Shown here piece by piece: positions 16,893 through 26,266 of a stretch of DNA of 64,000 bases. This DNA is from Streptomyces populi. GTDB taxonomy: Bacteria; Actinomycetota; Actinomycetes; Streptomycetales; Streptomycetaceae. The notes beneath the pieces were generated by a model that saw only the letters and a program-made list of their open reading frames with translations, was not told the origin of the DNA and did not search any database. Where the stretch lies: positions 1 to 64,000 of the forward strand of contig NZ_KZ626885.1 in the NCBI RefSeq assembly GCF_002911015.1. Direction: 5' to 3'. Position 1 is the first letter of the stretch; every line of letters starts with the position of its first letter. The position numbers and the translations under genes are program-made.

Positions 16893-18137
16893 TCACCTGT
16901 AGGTGAGGTAGTGCGCGCGCACCCTGCGGAACGCCTCCAGCTCGTCCCCCCAGGCCGCGACGATCTCGTCGGGGCCCGCGCCCGCATCGGTCATCGTGCG
17001 CACCAGCGTCGAGCCCGTCAGCTTGTCGATCCAGTTGTCGGAGCGCCAGGCGAAGCCGCTCCAGACCCTCTTCGCGGTCACCAGGAGGGCGATCCCGGTG
17101 CGGACGGGGTCGTACGCCGCCCGGTCGTGCACATGGATCTGGACGCCCCCGATGGTCTTTCCCTGGAACTTGGAGAAGGTGGGAGCGAAGTACGCCTCTC
17201 TGAAGTGCACGCCGGGCAGGCCCAGTTCACCGGCCGCCGCGGCCCAGCGCCCGTCGAGGCCCTCGGCGCCGAGCAGTTCGAACGGGCGCGTCGTGCCCCG
17301 CCCCTCCGACAGGTTCGTCCCCTCGAAGAGACAGGTCCCGGAGTACACCAGCGCCGTGTCCGCCGTCGGCATGTTCGGGCTCGGCGGCACCCAGGGCAGC
17401 CCCGAGGCGTCGTAGAAGTCCCCGCGCCTCCAGCCCGACATCAGCACGGTGTCCAGTTCCACCGGCGCCGTGAGGAACTCCCCGTTGAAGAGCCGGGCCA
17501 GCTCCGCCACCGTCATCCCGTGCGCCTGCGCGATCGGCTGCCGCCCGACGAACGTCGCGAACTCCTTGTGCAGGACCGGTCCCCGGGCCGCCCGCCCGGT
17601 GACCGGGTTCGGCCGGTCGAGCACCACGAACCGCCTGCCGGCGAGCCGCGCCGCCTCCATGCAGTCGTACAGCGTCCAGATGTACGTGTAGAAGCGCGCC
17701 CCCACGTCCTGGATGTCGAAGACGATCGTGTCCACGCCGGACGCGGCGAAGACGTCCGCGAGCGCCTGACCGCTCTTCAGGTACGTGTCGTAGACGGGCA
17801 GTCCGGTCGCCGGGTCGTCGTAACGGCCCTCGGACCCGCCCGCCTGGGCGGTGCCCCGGAAGCCGTGCTCGGGGCCGAAGACCGCCGTCAGGTCCACGCG
17901 GGCGTCGGCGTGCATGACGTCGACGACGTGCCGGACGTCGCGGGTGACGCCCGTGGGGTTGGTGACGATCCCGACGCGTCCGCCGCCGAGCCGGGCGTAC
18001 CCGTCCTCCGCCAGGCGCTCGAAGCCGGTGTGCAGCCGGGTGCCGGGGTTCGCGGCCGCCGCGGCCCCGGCGGGCAGCGGGGCCAGGGCGGCCGCGGCGG
18101 TGCCGGCCGTGAGCAGTGACCGTCGGGACATGCGCAT
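16893..18137 (-). CDS. namZ: NamZ-type exo-beta-N-acetylmuramidase (DUF1343), Tat-exported
   Basis: Glycoside hydrolase of the family containing NamZ, which releases N-acetylmuramic acid from the non-reducing end of peptidoglycan fragments during cell-wall recovery. At 414 aa it begins with a twin-arginine signal (MSRRSLLTAG, hydrophobic stretch, then AAAAANPG), so it should be exported folded. Family features include GRVGIVTNPTGVTRD, FGPEHGFRG, FDIQDVGARFYTY and LDRPNPVTG. GGAGG lies 7 nt before the ATG at 18137. It is divergent from the SDR operon, and their shared 200-bp region holds the TetR-3 site. Confidence 0.88.
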   Translation of the reverse strand: MRMSRRSLLTAGTAAAALAPLPAGAAAAANPGTRLHTGFERLAEDGYARLGGGRVGIVTNPTGVTRDVRHVVDVMHADARVDLTAVFGPEHGFRGTAQAGGSEGRYDDPATGLPVYDTYLKSGQALADVFAASGVDTIVFDIQDVGARFYTYIWTLYDCMEAARLAGRRFVVLDRPNPVTGRAARGPVLHKEFATFVGRQPIAQAHGMTVAELARLFNGEFLTAPVELDTVLMSGWRRGDFYDASGLPWVPPSPNMPTADTALVYSGTCLFEGTNLSEGRGTTRPFELLGAEGLDGRWAAAAGELGLPGVHFREAYFAPTFSKFQGKTIGGVQIHVHDRAAYDPVRTGIALLVTAKRVWSGFAWRSDNWIDKLTGSTLVRTMTDAGAGPDEIVAAWGDELEAFRRVRAHYLTYR

Positions 18138-18280
18138 GGTGGAACCTCCGTGATCGCGGAAGGCTGGCACGGGCACGCTAAGGGCTCCCGGGGGAAGTTC
18201 ACAGGCCGCGGATCCCGTCGGCCTGTCGCGGCCCGTCACGGGGACGCCCGCGCGGTGGCCGGGAGCCCTTCCCTTGTTAC

Positions 18281-18298
18281 ATACCGACTGGTTAGTCT
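18281..18298. promoter_or_regulatory. TetR-3 operator, SDR/acyl-CoA synthetase promoter
   Basis: ATACCGACTGGTTAGTCT, 43 bp upstream of the SDR start. Its strong half ATACCGACTGGT recurs exactly, on the other strand, in the 18-bp palindrome at 27328-27345 before the kinase/acyl-CoA dehydrogenase operon. The regulator is inferred to be the TetR encoded two genes downstream. Confidence 0.7.
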
Positions 18299-18341
18299 GG
18301 TGCCGCAGCAGAGCCGTGTCACATCGCGTCGAAGGAGACCC

Positions 18342-19106
18342 GTGGTGGAAACCGTGCAGGGTGCGGGAGTCGTCGTCACCGGAGCGGGGGGCGGGATCGG
18401 GGCCGCGCTGGCCCGCCGGTTCGCCGCCGGGGGAGCGCGGGTCGTGGTCAACGACCTCGACGCCGACAGGGCGAAGGCCGTGGCCGACGAGATCGGCGGC
18501 ATCGCGGTCGCGGGCGACGCCTCCCTGATCGTGGCCGAGGCCCGCGACGCCCTCGGCGGCACCGTCGACGTCTACTGCGCCAACGCGGGAGTCGGCTCGG
18601 GCGGCTCCGAGGCCGCCGACGAGAGCGTGTGGGCCCTGGCCTGGGACGTCAACGTGATGGCCCATGTGCGCGCCGCCCACGCCCTGCTCCCGGACTGGCT
18701 GGAGCGCGGCGGCGGCCGGTTCGTCTCGACCGTCTCGGCCGCCGGACTGCTCACGATGATCGGCGCCGCGCCGTACAGCGTCACCAAGCACGGCGCCTAC
18801 GCCTTCGCCGAGTGGCTGTCCCTGACGTACCGCCACCGCGGCGTGAAGGTGCACGCGATCTGCCCCCAGGGCGTGCGCACCGACATGCTGGAGGCCACCG
18901 GAAGCGCGGGCGACCTGGTGCTCCAGCCCACCGCCATCGAGCCCGAGGCCGTCGCCGACGCGCTCATGAAGGGCATCGAGGAGGACCGCTTCCTGATCCT
19001 GCCGCACCCCGAGGTCGCCGCCTACTACCAGGCGCGGGCCGCCGACCCCGACCGCTGGATGACGAACATGAACCACCTCCAGCAGAAGTGGGAGACCGCC
19101 GAGTGA
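18342..19106 (+). CDS. Short-chain dehydrogenase/reductase
   Basis: A classical SDR of 254 aa that oxidises or reduces a hydroxyl/keto group with NAD(P). The cofactor motif TGAGGGIG is at about residues 13-20, CANAG near 80, the catalytic Ser in VSTVSAAG, and Tyr/Lys in YSVTKHG. Two adjacent GTG codons (18342, 18345) are possible starts, and AAGGAG spacing slightly favours the second. The stop overlaps the next gene's GTG (GTGA), so SDR, acyl-CoA synthetase and probably TetR-3 form one operon. The TetR-3 site lies in the promoter. The likely substrate is a hydroxyacyl-CoA or a precursor (inference from neighbours). Confidence 0.93.
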   Translation: MVETVQGAGVVVTGAGGGIGAALARRFAAGGARVVVNDLDADRAKAVADEIGGIAVAGDASLIVAEARDALGGTVDVYCANAGVGSGGSEAADESVWALAWDVNVMAHVRAAHALLPDWLERGGGRFVSTVSAAGLLTMIGAAPYSVTKHGAYAFAEWLSLTYRHRGVKVHAICPQGVRTDMLEATGSAGDLVLQPTAIEPEAVADALMKGIEEDRFLILPHPEVAAYYQARAADPDRWMTNMNHLQQKWETAE

Positions 19107-20764
19107 CCCGCTACTCCGACCGGCCCTGGACGGCGCTGCTCAACGAGGCGCAGCGCGGCCCGGTGAACCCCGCCGACACCCTCGTGCACGCCCTCGCCGA
19201 CGCGGTCGCCCGCACCCCGGACCGCACCGCGCTCGCCTACTTCGACGGGCGGATGGGCTACCGCGAGCTCGACGAGCTGAGCGGCTCCGTGGCCGGGCAC
19301 CTCGCCGCCCGTGGCGTGGAGCGGGGCGACCGCGTGGCGGTCATGCTCCAGAACTCCCCGCACTTCGTGCTCGCCCTGTTCGGCGCGTGGAAGGCCGGCG
19401 CGACGGTCGTGCCGGTCAACCCGATGTACAAGTCCGGCGAGGTCCGGCACGTCCTGCACGACGCCGGGGCGGCCGCCCTCGTCTGCTCCGACCGCGCCTG
19501 GGACGGCTATCTGCGCGAGGCCGCCGCCGACTCGCCCGTGCGGGTCGTCCTGACGGCCTGCGAACGCGACCTCCAGACCCGCGACGACCCGCGCGTGCTG
19601 GCCTTCGAGCGCCTGCCCCTCGACGAGGGAGCCGACGACCTGGTCGCCGTCGCCCGGCAGGGACACGGGGCACCCGCCGACCGGGTCCTCGGCCCGTCCG
19701 ACATCGCGCTGATCAGCTACACCTCGGGCACCAGCGGCACCCCCAAGGGGGCCACCAACACCCACGGCAACATCATGTACAACGCCGAGCGGCAGCGGAC
19801 CGGCCTCGCGCTGCCCGAGGCACCCGTGTACTTCGCGCTGGCGCCCCTGTTCCACATCACGGGGATGGTCTGCCAGCTCGCCGCCTGTCTGAACAGCGCG
19901 GGCACCCTGGTCCTCGCCTACCGCTTCGAGGCCGGGGTCGTCCTCGAGGCCTTCGCCGAGCACCGGCCGCTCTACACCGTCGGCCCCTCGACCGCCTTCA
20001 TGGCGCTGGCCGCCCACCCGGACGTCACGCCGGAGCACTTCTCGTCCTTCGCCAACATCTCCTCCGGCGGCGCTCCGCTGCCGCCCGCCCTCGTCGAGCG
20101 GTTCCGGGCCGGCTTCGGGCCGTACATACGCAACGGCTACGGGCTCACCGAGTGCACCGCGCCCTGCGCCTCCGTGCCCCCGGGGCTGGAGGCGCCGGTG
20201 GACCCGGCCTCCGGGACGCTCGCCGTGGGCGTGCCCGGCCCGGAGTCGGTGGTGCGCATCGTCGACGAGACGGGCCAGGAGGTCCCCTTCGGAGAGCAGG
20301 GCGAGATCCTCGTCAGCGGCCCGCAGGTGGTCCCCGGCTACTGGCGCCGCCCCGAGGCGACCGCCGAGACCTTCCCGGACGGCGAGCTGCGCACCGGCGA
20401 CATCGGCTTCATGGACGAGGACGGCTGGCTCTACGTGGTCGACCGGAAGAAGGACATGATCAACGCGTCCGGCTTCAAGGTCTGGCCGCGCGAGGTCGAG
20501 GACGTCCTGCACACCCACCCCGCGGTCCGCGAGGCGGCCGTCGTCGGGATCCCGGACGGCTACCGGGGCGAGACCGTCATGGCGTACATCAGCCTGCGGC
20601 CGGGGGCCACCGAGGACCCCGGCGCGCTGGCCGCGTACTGCAAGGAGAGACTGGCCGCCTACAAGTATCCGCGGCGGGTGGAGATCCTGCCCGACCTGCC
20701 GAAGACGGCGAGTGGGAAGATCCTCCGTCGGGAACTGCGTTCCCGGTCCAAGGACTCCGGGTAG
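19103..20764 (+). CDS. Acyl-CoA synthetase (AMP-forming)
   Basis: ANL-superfamily ligase that activates a carboxylic acid to acyl-AMP and then acyl-CoA. The 553-aa protein has the P-loop YTSGTSGTPKGA, the A5-type NGYGLTE, the ATP-binding ELRTGDIGFMDEDGW and DRKKDMINASGFKVWP hinge, and the catalytic Lys in PKTASGKILRREL. Translation starts at a GTG overlapping the SDR stop. Substrate size is not readable. Its place in the TetR-3 regulon with an SDR, a kinase and an ACAD suggests it supplies the CoA ester for that route. Confidence 0.93.
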   Translation: MTRYSDRPWTALLNEAQRGPVNPADTLVHALADAVARTPDRTALAYFDGRMGYRELDELSGSVAGHLAARGVERGDRVAVMLQNSPHFVLALFGAWKAGATVVPVNPMYKSGEVRHVLHDAGAAALVCSDRAWDGYLREAAADSPVRVVLTACERDLQTRDDPRVLAFERLPLDEGADDLVAVARQGHGAPADRVLGPSDIALISYTSGTSGTPKGATNTHGNIMYNAERQRTGLALPEAPVYFALAPLFHITGMVCQLAACLNSAGTLVLAYRFEAGVVLEAFAEHRPLYTVGPSTAFMALAAHPDVTPEHFSSFANISSGGAPLPPALVERFRAGFGPYIRNGYGLTECTAPCASVPPGLEAPVDPASGTLAVGVPGPESVVRIVDETGQEVPFGEQGEILVSGPQVVPGYWRRPEATAETFPDGELRTGDIGFMDEDGWLYVVDRKKDMINASGFKVWPREVEDVLHTHPAVREAAVVGIPDGYRGETVMAYISLRPGATEDPGALAAYCKERLAAYKYPRRVEILPDLPKTASGKILRRELRSRSKDSG

Positions 20765-20826
20765 TCTCCAGGACTCCCCGCGGACGACTCACATCGAAGC
20801 GAACGCACGAAAGGCAGGTGGCGGCA

Positions 20827-21420
20827 GTGCCCAGGACGACGGACGGTGACGGGACCCCTGTTCCGCAGAGACTCCTTGCCGCCGCCACCCGGCTCTTCGC
20901 CGAGCAGGGCTACGACCGCACCTCGGTGCAGGAGATCGTCGAGGCGGCGGGCGTCACCAAGGGGGCGCTCTACCACTACTTCGGCTCCAAGGACGACCTC
21001 CTGCACGAGGTCTACGCCCGCGTGCTGCGCCTCCAGCAGGAGCGGCTGGACGCCTTCGCGGACGCGGACGCGCCCGTCGAGGAGCGGCTGCGGCGCGCCG
21101 CGGCCGACGTGGTCGTCACGACCATCGACAACCTCGACGACGCCTCGATCTTCTTCCGGTCGATGCACCACCTCGGCCCCGAGAAGCTCAAGCAGGTGCG
21201 CTCCGAGCGGCGCCGCTACCACGAGCGCTTCCGCGCCCTGGTCGAGGAGGGCCAGAAGAAGGGCGTCTTCTCCACGGCCACTCCCGCCGACCTGGTCGTC
21301 GACTACCACTTCGGCTCGGTCCACCACCTGTCGACGTGGTACCGCCCCGACGGCCCCCTCGCCCCCCAGCAGGTCGCCGACCACCTCGCCGACCTGCTGC
21401 TGCGCGCCCTGCGCCCGTAG
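20827..21420 (+). CDS. TetR-family repressor (TetR-3)
   Basis: 197 aa from a GTG start with AGGTGG close upstream. The DNA-binding domain is well conserved (TSVQEIVEAAGVTKGALYHYFGSKDDL); the C-terminal domain contains paired Arg-rich helices. The gene follows the synthetase by 62 bp on the same strand with no terminator between, so it is probably the last gene of the operon it controls. Sites with a shared half-site at 18281-18298 and 27328-27345 are its inferred operators, tying this operon to the kinase/acyl-CoA dehydrogenase pair. Confidence 0.92.
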   Translation: MPRTTDGDGTPVPQRLLAAATRLFAEQGYDRTSVQEIVEAAGVTKGALYHYFGSKDDLLHEVYARVLRLQQERLDAFADADAPVEERLRRAAADVVVTTIDNLDDASIFFRSMHHLGPEKLKQVRSERRRYHERFRALVEEGQKKGVFSTATPADLVVDYHFGSVHHLSTWYRPDGPLAPQQVADHLADLLLRALRP

Positions 21421-21445
21421 GCAGGAACGCGGCTCGGGACAGCCC

Positions 21446-21652
21446 TTAGTCGATGATCTCCTTGAAGAAAAGAACGGCGGAGGCGGCCGAGCCACTGCCG
21501 ACGCTCACCGCGACGGGCCACCCTTTGTCGGACAGCACCGTCAGGACGGTGGCGCCGATACCGACGAGCGCTGCCAGCAGGAACACGATCGCGGCGCGCT
21601 GGGTGAGCAGTGGCCCATCCCGGTCGGGCTGCGGGCGGTCGGGCTCCGACAC
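21446..21652 (-). CDS. Small two-helix membrane protein
   Basis: A 68-aa protein with a polar, Pro/Asp-rich N terminus and two hydrophobic helices (about residues 19-40 and 47-63). It is not a recognised family. A GAGGAG ribosome-binding site lies 7 nt before its GTG start, which argues that it is real. It lies just downstream of the PLP decarboxylase on the same strand (11-bp gap), so the two are probably co-transcribed. Confidence 0.65.
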   Translation of the reverse strand: MSEPDRPQPDRDGPLLTQRAAIVFLLAALVGIGATVLTVLSDKGWPVAVSVGSGSAASAVLFFKEIID

Positions 21653-21663
21653 TCGACTGCTCC

Positions 21664-23010
21664 TCAGCCGGTTTCACGGGATCGGGCGCCCACCGGTTCC
21701 CGGGCGGTCCAGCCGGCGTGGTCCGGCAGTTCCCACGGGTCCTGGGCGGGACGCAGGAGCGTGAACTCCGTGCGGCCGTCCCCGTCCACCCGGACGCCGT
21801 GAACGGCCGGTTCCGGCAGCGAGTTGTAGTGGAACGGCGTCGAGAAGTAGTAGGCGCCGGTGTCCGGGACGACGACGAGGTCGCCGGGTTCGAGCGACGG
21901 CAGCGCACGGTCGCGCGCCAGCAGGTCACCGGCGAAGCAGGCGGGGCCCGCGACGTCCTGGCGCACGAGCCGGCCCTGTTTGGCCCTTCCGCTGCCGTGG
22001 TGCGCCTCGATCCGTACGGGCCAGGCCTCGGGGCCGAACACGGTCCGGGTGGCGACGTGCACGCCGGCGTGGGTGATGGCGATCGGCCGGCCTCCCGCGC
22101 TCTTGGTGTACTCGACGTACGCCGCCATGAAGCCGTTCTTCGCGAGGACGGAGCGCCCGAACTCGGTGACCACCCGGTACCCGCGCTCGAAGAGCGCCGG
22201 GGCGTGCGCGCGCAGGTGCGCGACGTAGGTGTCGAAGGTGGGGCTGATCTCGTCGTCGGCGAAGTTGACGGGCAGCCCGCCGCCGATGTCGATGCCGACG
22301 ATCCGACGCTCGCCGAGGACGGCGTCGACCTCCTCGGCGAACTCCACGGCCTGCGCCACCCCACGGGCCATGAGGTCGAGCGGGCAGCCCTGTGATCCGG
22401 CATGCGTGTGGATCCACGTCAGCCACGGGTAGTCCCGGAACGCCTGTAGCAATCGTCGCCGGACCCCCGGGTCCGACAATGGAACACCGAACTTCGAGGT
22501 GCTCGTGGCCGTGCTCATCGCGGCGATGGCACCGCCGCCGACCTGGGAGTTGATGCGCACCCCGAGGTGCGACAGGGGAGGCCGGCCGTCGAGCATCCGG
22601 TCGATCCTCGCCAGTTCCTGGAAGTTGTCCGCGTTGACGGCCACACCCAGGCCCAGGGCGCGCTCGAGTTCCCCGCGCGTCTTGGCGGGGGAGTCGAAGA
22701 CGATCCGCTCGGGCGGGAAACCGGCTGCCAGCGCCCGTGCCAGCTCGCCCGCGGTGGCGACCTCGCAGCCCATGCCCGCGCGTTCCAGTTCCGCCAGGAC
22801 GGGCACGAGGGAGTTCGCCTTGGCCGCGAAGGAGTGGAGGACGGGGACCGAGCCGGGAAAGGCACGGTGCAGGCCACCCACCGTCGCCTCGACGCCGTCC
22901 AGGTCGACGAAGGCGGCCAGCAGGGACTGCTCGGGGTCCAGCAGGCCCTGCCGCACGGCCGCCTGAAGAATGCGTTCACGCCGCACGGCGGCATGGGTCG
23001 GACCGGTCAT
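21664..23010 (-). CDS. PLP-dependent decarboxylase, fold type III (DapDC/Y4yA-like)
   Basis: Alanine-racemase-fold enzyme related to diaminopimelate and ornithine decarboxylases; 448 aa from an ATG with GGAGGG 5 nt upstream. The PLP Lys is in HSFAAKANS (about residue 67), the phosphate-binding glycine loop is GIDIGGGLPVNF, and the second barrel/sheet domain carries GPACFAGDLL and DTGAYYFS, corresponding to the CESGD and DAGAY regions of DapDC. It is not beside lysine genes, so it is unlikely to be the housekeeping LysA; the Y4yA subfamily is an alternative name. The neighbouring PucR gene lies 227 bp upstream on the same strand. Confidence 0.82.
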   Translation of the reverse strand: MTGPTHAAVRRERILQAAVRQGLLDPEQSLLAAFVDLDGVEATVGGLHRAFPGSVPVLHSFAAKANSLVPVLAELERAGMGCEVATAGELARALAAGFPPERIVFDSPAKTRGELERALGLGVAVNADNFQELARIDRMLDGRPPLSHLGVRINSQVGGGAIAAMSTATSTSKFGVPLSDPGVRRRLLQAFRDYPWLTWIHTHAGSQGCPLDLMARGVAQAVEFAEEVDAVLGERRIVGIDIGGGLPVNFADDEISPTFDTYVAHLRAHAPALFERGYRVVTEFGRSVLAKNGFMAAYVEYTKSAGGRPIAITHAGVHVATRTVFGPEAWPVRIEAHHGSGRAKQGRLVRQDVAGPACFAGDLLARDRALPSLEPGDLVVVPDTGAYYFSTPFHYNSLPEPAVHGVRVDGDGRTEFTLLRPAQDPWELPDHAGWTAREPVGARSRETG

Positions 23011-23237
23011 GTGAGCCCTCCGGGGTCGGGTTCGCGGAGCCCGGGGAACCCCGGGCGGAGTACCAGGCTGCTCGCCGCGACCGGACGCCGTCTTCGGCGG
23101 GGCGTCAAACGATCCGCCGCGCAGGGCGCGACCGGACCCGCTGTCCGGGCACGAGGGGCCACGCCGTTGTGCGCACCGACGAAGACGACACCGCTCGGTG
23201 ATGCCATCGGACAAGCGCCGGACCGGGCGGCCCCGCC

Positions 23238-24917
23238 TCACTGCCGCGGGGCCGGACCGCTTCCCGTCCCGTCGCCGGGGTCCAGCAGGCGCAGTTGCAG
23301 TTCCGCCAGCAAGCGGGCGCCGGAGTCGTCGAGGTCCAGTCCCGAGACCTCCGTGATCCGGCGCAGCCGGTGCCGCAGGCTGTTGGGGTGCACCGCGAGC
23401 ACGCGTGAGGCGGCGGTCACGTCGCCGAAGTGGTCCAGGTACGCCCGCAGGCTCGGGACGAGTCGGCTGCCGCCGTGCTCGGCGTCGAACGCGGCCAGCC
23501 GCGCCACCGACGTCCCGGGCGGCAGCGTCACCGCCCCCAGCGCCTCGACGACCGCCATGATGCCGACCGTGTCCGCGACGTCCTCGGCGCGCGCGACAGT
23601 GCGCGGCCCCGCGGTCCGGGTGAGCGCTTTGAGGGCCAGCTCCGCCGACCGGCGGGACTCGGCAGCCTGTGCCGGCCCGGGGGCGACGTCTCCCAACCCG
23701 ACCCTCACCGGGGCGTCCGTCGTGGACGACAGCTCTCTGGCCAGCGCTTCTCCCAGGCGTGCCAGCTGTTCACGGGAGCGGCGGGGGTTCTCGTCGAGCC
23801 GGCTCACCAGCACGAGGATTCTGCCGCCCGCCGGAACGACCACCGCCCGGTGTCCGAACACGGCGCAGCGCAGGGCGAGCAGCGCGTGGAGCCTCGGCAG
23901 GTCGTCGTCACCGTGGGTGCCGGACCCCAGGCCCACCGCCAGCACGGCGCAGGGCTCCCTCGCCGGCAGCGAGGCGCGTTCGGCCAGTACCTCGGGTGAG
24001 CCGCGGCCCTCCATCAGCGCGCGCGCCGCGTCCTCCGCCAGACGGTCGTCCGCACCGCGCGTGCGGGCGTGGAGCAGGTGTGCGGCGGCGGTGTGGGTCG
24101 CCGCGCGCAGGGCCTCGGAGGCTCCGGGGGGCAGCGGACGTCCCGCGACGGCGGCCACCCAGATGGATCCCAGCACCTCACCACCCGCCCTGACGGCACC
24201 GACCAGCCGCTCGGGGATCTCGTCCTGGGCTCGTCGGTGCAGGACGTCGTCCGTCCCCCACAGGGCCCGGAAGAACCCGGCTTCGCGCATGGCCGCCACC
24301 CGCCACGGGGGAACCCGCCGGCCGAGGATGGTGAGCCGGCGGATCTCGTCCACGTTCTCCTCGGTCGAGGAGTAGGCCAGCACCCGGGACTCGGTGTCCT
24401 CGATGGTCACCGCGCCTCCGACCAGCACGGCCACCGCGTCGGCGAGTCCATTGAGGTCACCCGGTACCAGGCCCCGGGTGGCGGGCACCGGCGGAGCACC
24501 CGCCGCGGCCAGCCCCGCTCGCAGCAGGCCGACCAGTTGGGCCCAGGTGCACCAGGCGGTGCGGGAAAGCACCGCGGTGCCGCTCTCCTCGGCGACCGTC
24601 CGCAGTTCCTTCGCCGCCCGCTCGGAGCGGCCCGGCCCGAACACCACGCCCGCCACGCCGGCGTCACCTGCCCGGCGCAGCAGGTCCACCGCGTGCGCCG
24701 ACTCCGCGTCGACGCCGACCGCGAGGAGTAACTCCCGCGGCAGGAACTGGGGTTCCAGCACATCGAGGACGGCGACGCCGGCGACGGCCCCGGCCAGGCC
24801 GCCAGGAGCGGTGTCCAGCTCCAGCGCTCCGGGGCCCACGACGGACAGCAGTCGTTCCAGAGTCACCCGCGACTCCGCCGCAGCGCCCCACTCCGGCGCT
24901 TCCCGCAGGTTCGTCAC
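23238..24917 (-). CDS. PucR/CdaR-family transcriptional regulator
   Basis: About 559 aa. The N-terminal half is a PucR-type sensory region, the centre resembles a GGDEF-like/CdaR domain, and the C terminus has the family helix-turn-helix (YLDHFGDVTAASRVLAVHP, then the LRHRLRRI segment). PucR proteins usually activate purine, amino-acid or polyamine catabolism genes. The GTG at 24917 was chosen because GGGGG lies just upstream; an ATG at 25004 is possible. It precedes the PLP decarboxylase on the same strand and is its likely regulator. Confidence 0.87.
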   Translation of the reverse strand: MTNLREAPEWGAAAESRVTLERLLSVVGPGALELDTAPGGLAGAVAGVAVLDVLEPQFLPRELLLAVGVDAESAHAVDLLRRAGDAGVAGVVFGPGRSERAAKELRTVAEESGTAVLSRTAWCTWAQLVGLLRAGLAAAGAPPVPATRGLVPGDLNGLADAVAVLVGGAVTIEDTESRVLAYSSTEENVDEIRRLTILGRRVPPWRVAAMREAGFFRALWGTDDVLHRRAQDEIPERLVGAVRAGGEVLGSIWVAAVAGRPLPPGASEALRAATHTAAAHLLHARTRGADDRLAEDAARALMEGRGSPEVLAERASLPAREPCAVLAVGLGSGTHGDDDLPRLHALLALRCAVFGHRAVVVPAGGRILVLVSRLDENPRRSREQLARLGEALARELSSTTDAPVRVGLGDVAPGPAQAAESRRSAELALKALTRTAGPRTVARAEDVADTVGIMAVVEALGAVTLPPGTSVARLAAFDAEHGGSRLVPSLRAYLDHFGDVTAASRVLAVHPNSLRHRLRRITEVSGLDLDDSGARLLAELQLRLLDPGDGTGSGPAPRQ

Positions 24918-25045
24918 CGTTCCCCCGATCCCTCGTACGAGCCGTCGGCCGCTGTCGGCCGATTCCGAGAGACGTACGACACCACATGCGCGGTCCGCAC
25001 TCAACGGCGCACGAGGGCACGGGGAAGCACCGGCGCGTCACCGCG

Positions 25046-26260
25046 TCAGACGTACCTCTTGATCTCCCGGTGGGCCAGCGAGCGCTGGTGGACCTCGTCG
25101 GGACCGTCCGCGAGCTTCAGCGTCCGCGCCGAGGCCCACAGCTCGGCCAGCGGGAAGTCCTGACTGACACCGCCCGCGCCGTGCAGCTGGACCGCCTTGT
25201 CGAGGATGTCCACGACCGTCCGCGGAGTGGCGATCTTGATGGCCTGGATCTCGGTGTGGGCGCCCTTGTTGCCCACCGTGTCCATCATCCAGGCCGTCTT
25301 CAGCACCAGCAGCCGCAGCTGCTCGACGGCCACCCGGGCGTCGGCGATCCAGTTCTGCACGACACCCTGCTGGGCCAGCGGCTTGCCGAACGCCGTACGG
25401 GACACCGCCCGGCGGCACATCAGCTCGATGGCCCGCTCGGCCATGCCGATCAGCCGCATGCAGTGGTGGATCCGGCCCGGACCGAGCCGCGCCTGCGCGA
25501 TGGCGAAACCGCCGCCCTCCTCGCCGACCAGGTTGCTCACCGGGACCCGGACGCGGTCGAGGACGACCTCCGCGTGCCCGCCGTGGGAGTGGTCCTCGTA
25601 GCCGTACACCTGCATCGCGCGCCGGACCTCCAGGCCCGGGGTGTCGCGCGGGACCAGGACCATCGACTGCTGGCGGCGGATGTCCGCGCCGTCCGGGTCG
25701 GTCTTGCCCATCACGATGAAGATCTTGCAGTCGGGGTTCATCGCCCCGGAGATGTACCACTTGCGGCCGGTGATGACGTAGTCGTCGCCGTCGCGCTCGA
25801 TGAGCGTGGTGATGTTCGTGGCGTCGGAGGAGGCGACCTCGGGCTCCGTCATCGCGAACGCGGAGCGGATCTCCCCGGCGAGCAGCGGCTCCAGCCACTG
25901 CTTGCGCTGGCGCTCGTCACCGAACTGGGCGAGCACCTCCATGTTCCCGGTGTCCGGGGCGGCGCAGTTCAGCGCGGTGGGCGCCAGGTGCGGGCTGCGG
26001 CCGGTGATCTCGGCGAGCGGCGCGTACTGGAGGTTGGTCAGCCCGGCGCCGTACTCGGAGTCCGGCAGGAACAGGTTCCACAGACCCTGCCTGCGGGCCT
26101 CGGCCTTCAGCTCGCCCACCACGGCGGGCGTGTCCCACGGCGAGGCCAGCAGGGCGCGCTGCTCCTCCGCGACGGCCTCCGCCGGATAGACGTACTCGTC
26201 CATGAAGGCGAGCAGCTTCCCGCGCAGTTCTTCGGTGCGCGCGTCGAATGCGAAGTCCAT
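25046..26260 (-). CDS. Acyl-CoA dehydrogenase, ACAD10/ACAD11-like
   Basis: 404-aa FAD flavoprotein. FAMTEPEVASSDATN replaces the usual TEPGTGSD loop, YVITGRKWYISGA follows, and the C-terminal helix ends ADGPDEVHQRSLAHREIK. This pattern is typical of the ACAD10/11 and FadE-type subfamily rather than short-chain enzymes. It is encoded 6 bp after an aminoglycoside-phosphotransferase-like kinase; in animals the same two domains are fused in ACAD10/11, and in Pseudomonas putida LvaA and LvaC are paired. There, a 4-hydroxyacyl-CoA is phosphorylated and phosphate is eliminated to an enoyl-CoA. The same role is inferred here. Confidence 0.92.
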   Translation of the reverse strand: MDFAFDARTEELRGKLLAFMDEYVYPAEAVAEEQRALLASPWDTPAVVGELKAEARRQGLWNLFLPDSEYGAGLTNLQYAPLAEITGRSPHLAPTALNCAAPDTGNMEVLAQFGDERQRKQWLEPLLAGEIRSAFAMTEPEVASSDATNITTLIERDGDDYVITGRKWYISGAMNPDCKIFIVMGKTDPDGADIRRQQSMVLVPRDTPGLEVRRAMQVYGYEDHSHGGHAEVVLDRVRVPVSNLVGEEGGGFAIAQARLGPGRIHHCMRLIGMAERAIELMCRRAVSRTAFGKPLAQQGVVQNWIADARVAVEQLRLLVLKTAWMMDTVGNKGAHTEIQAIKIATPRTVVDILDKAVQLHGAGGVSQDFPLAELWASARTLKLADGPDEVHQRSLAHREIKRYV

Positions 26261-26266
26261 GGCGGA

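Noticed and set aside
21664..23010. Housekeeping lysA
   Set aside because: Not next to lysine or threonine genes, has GPACFAGDLL instead of the usual CESGD signature, and is paired with a PucR regulator.
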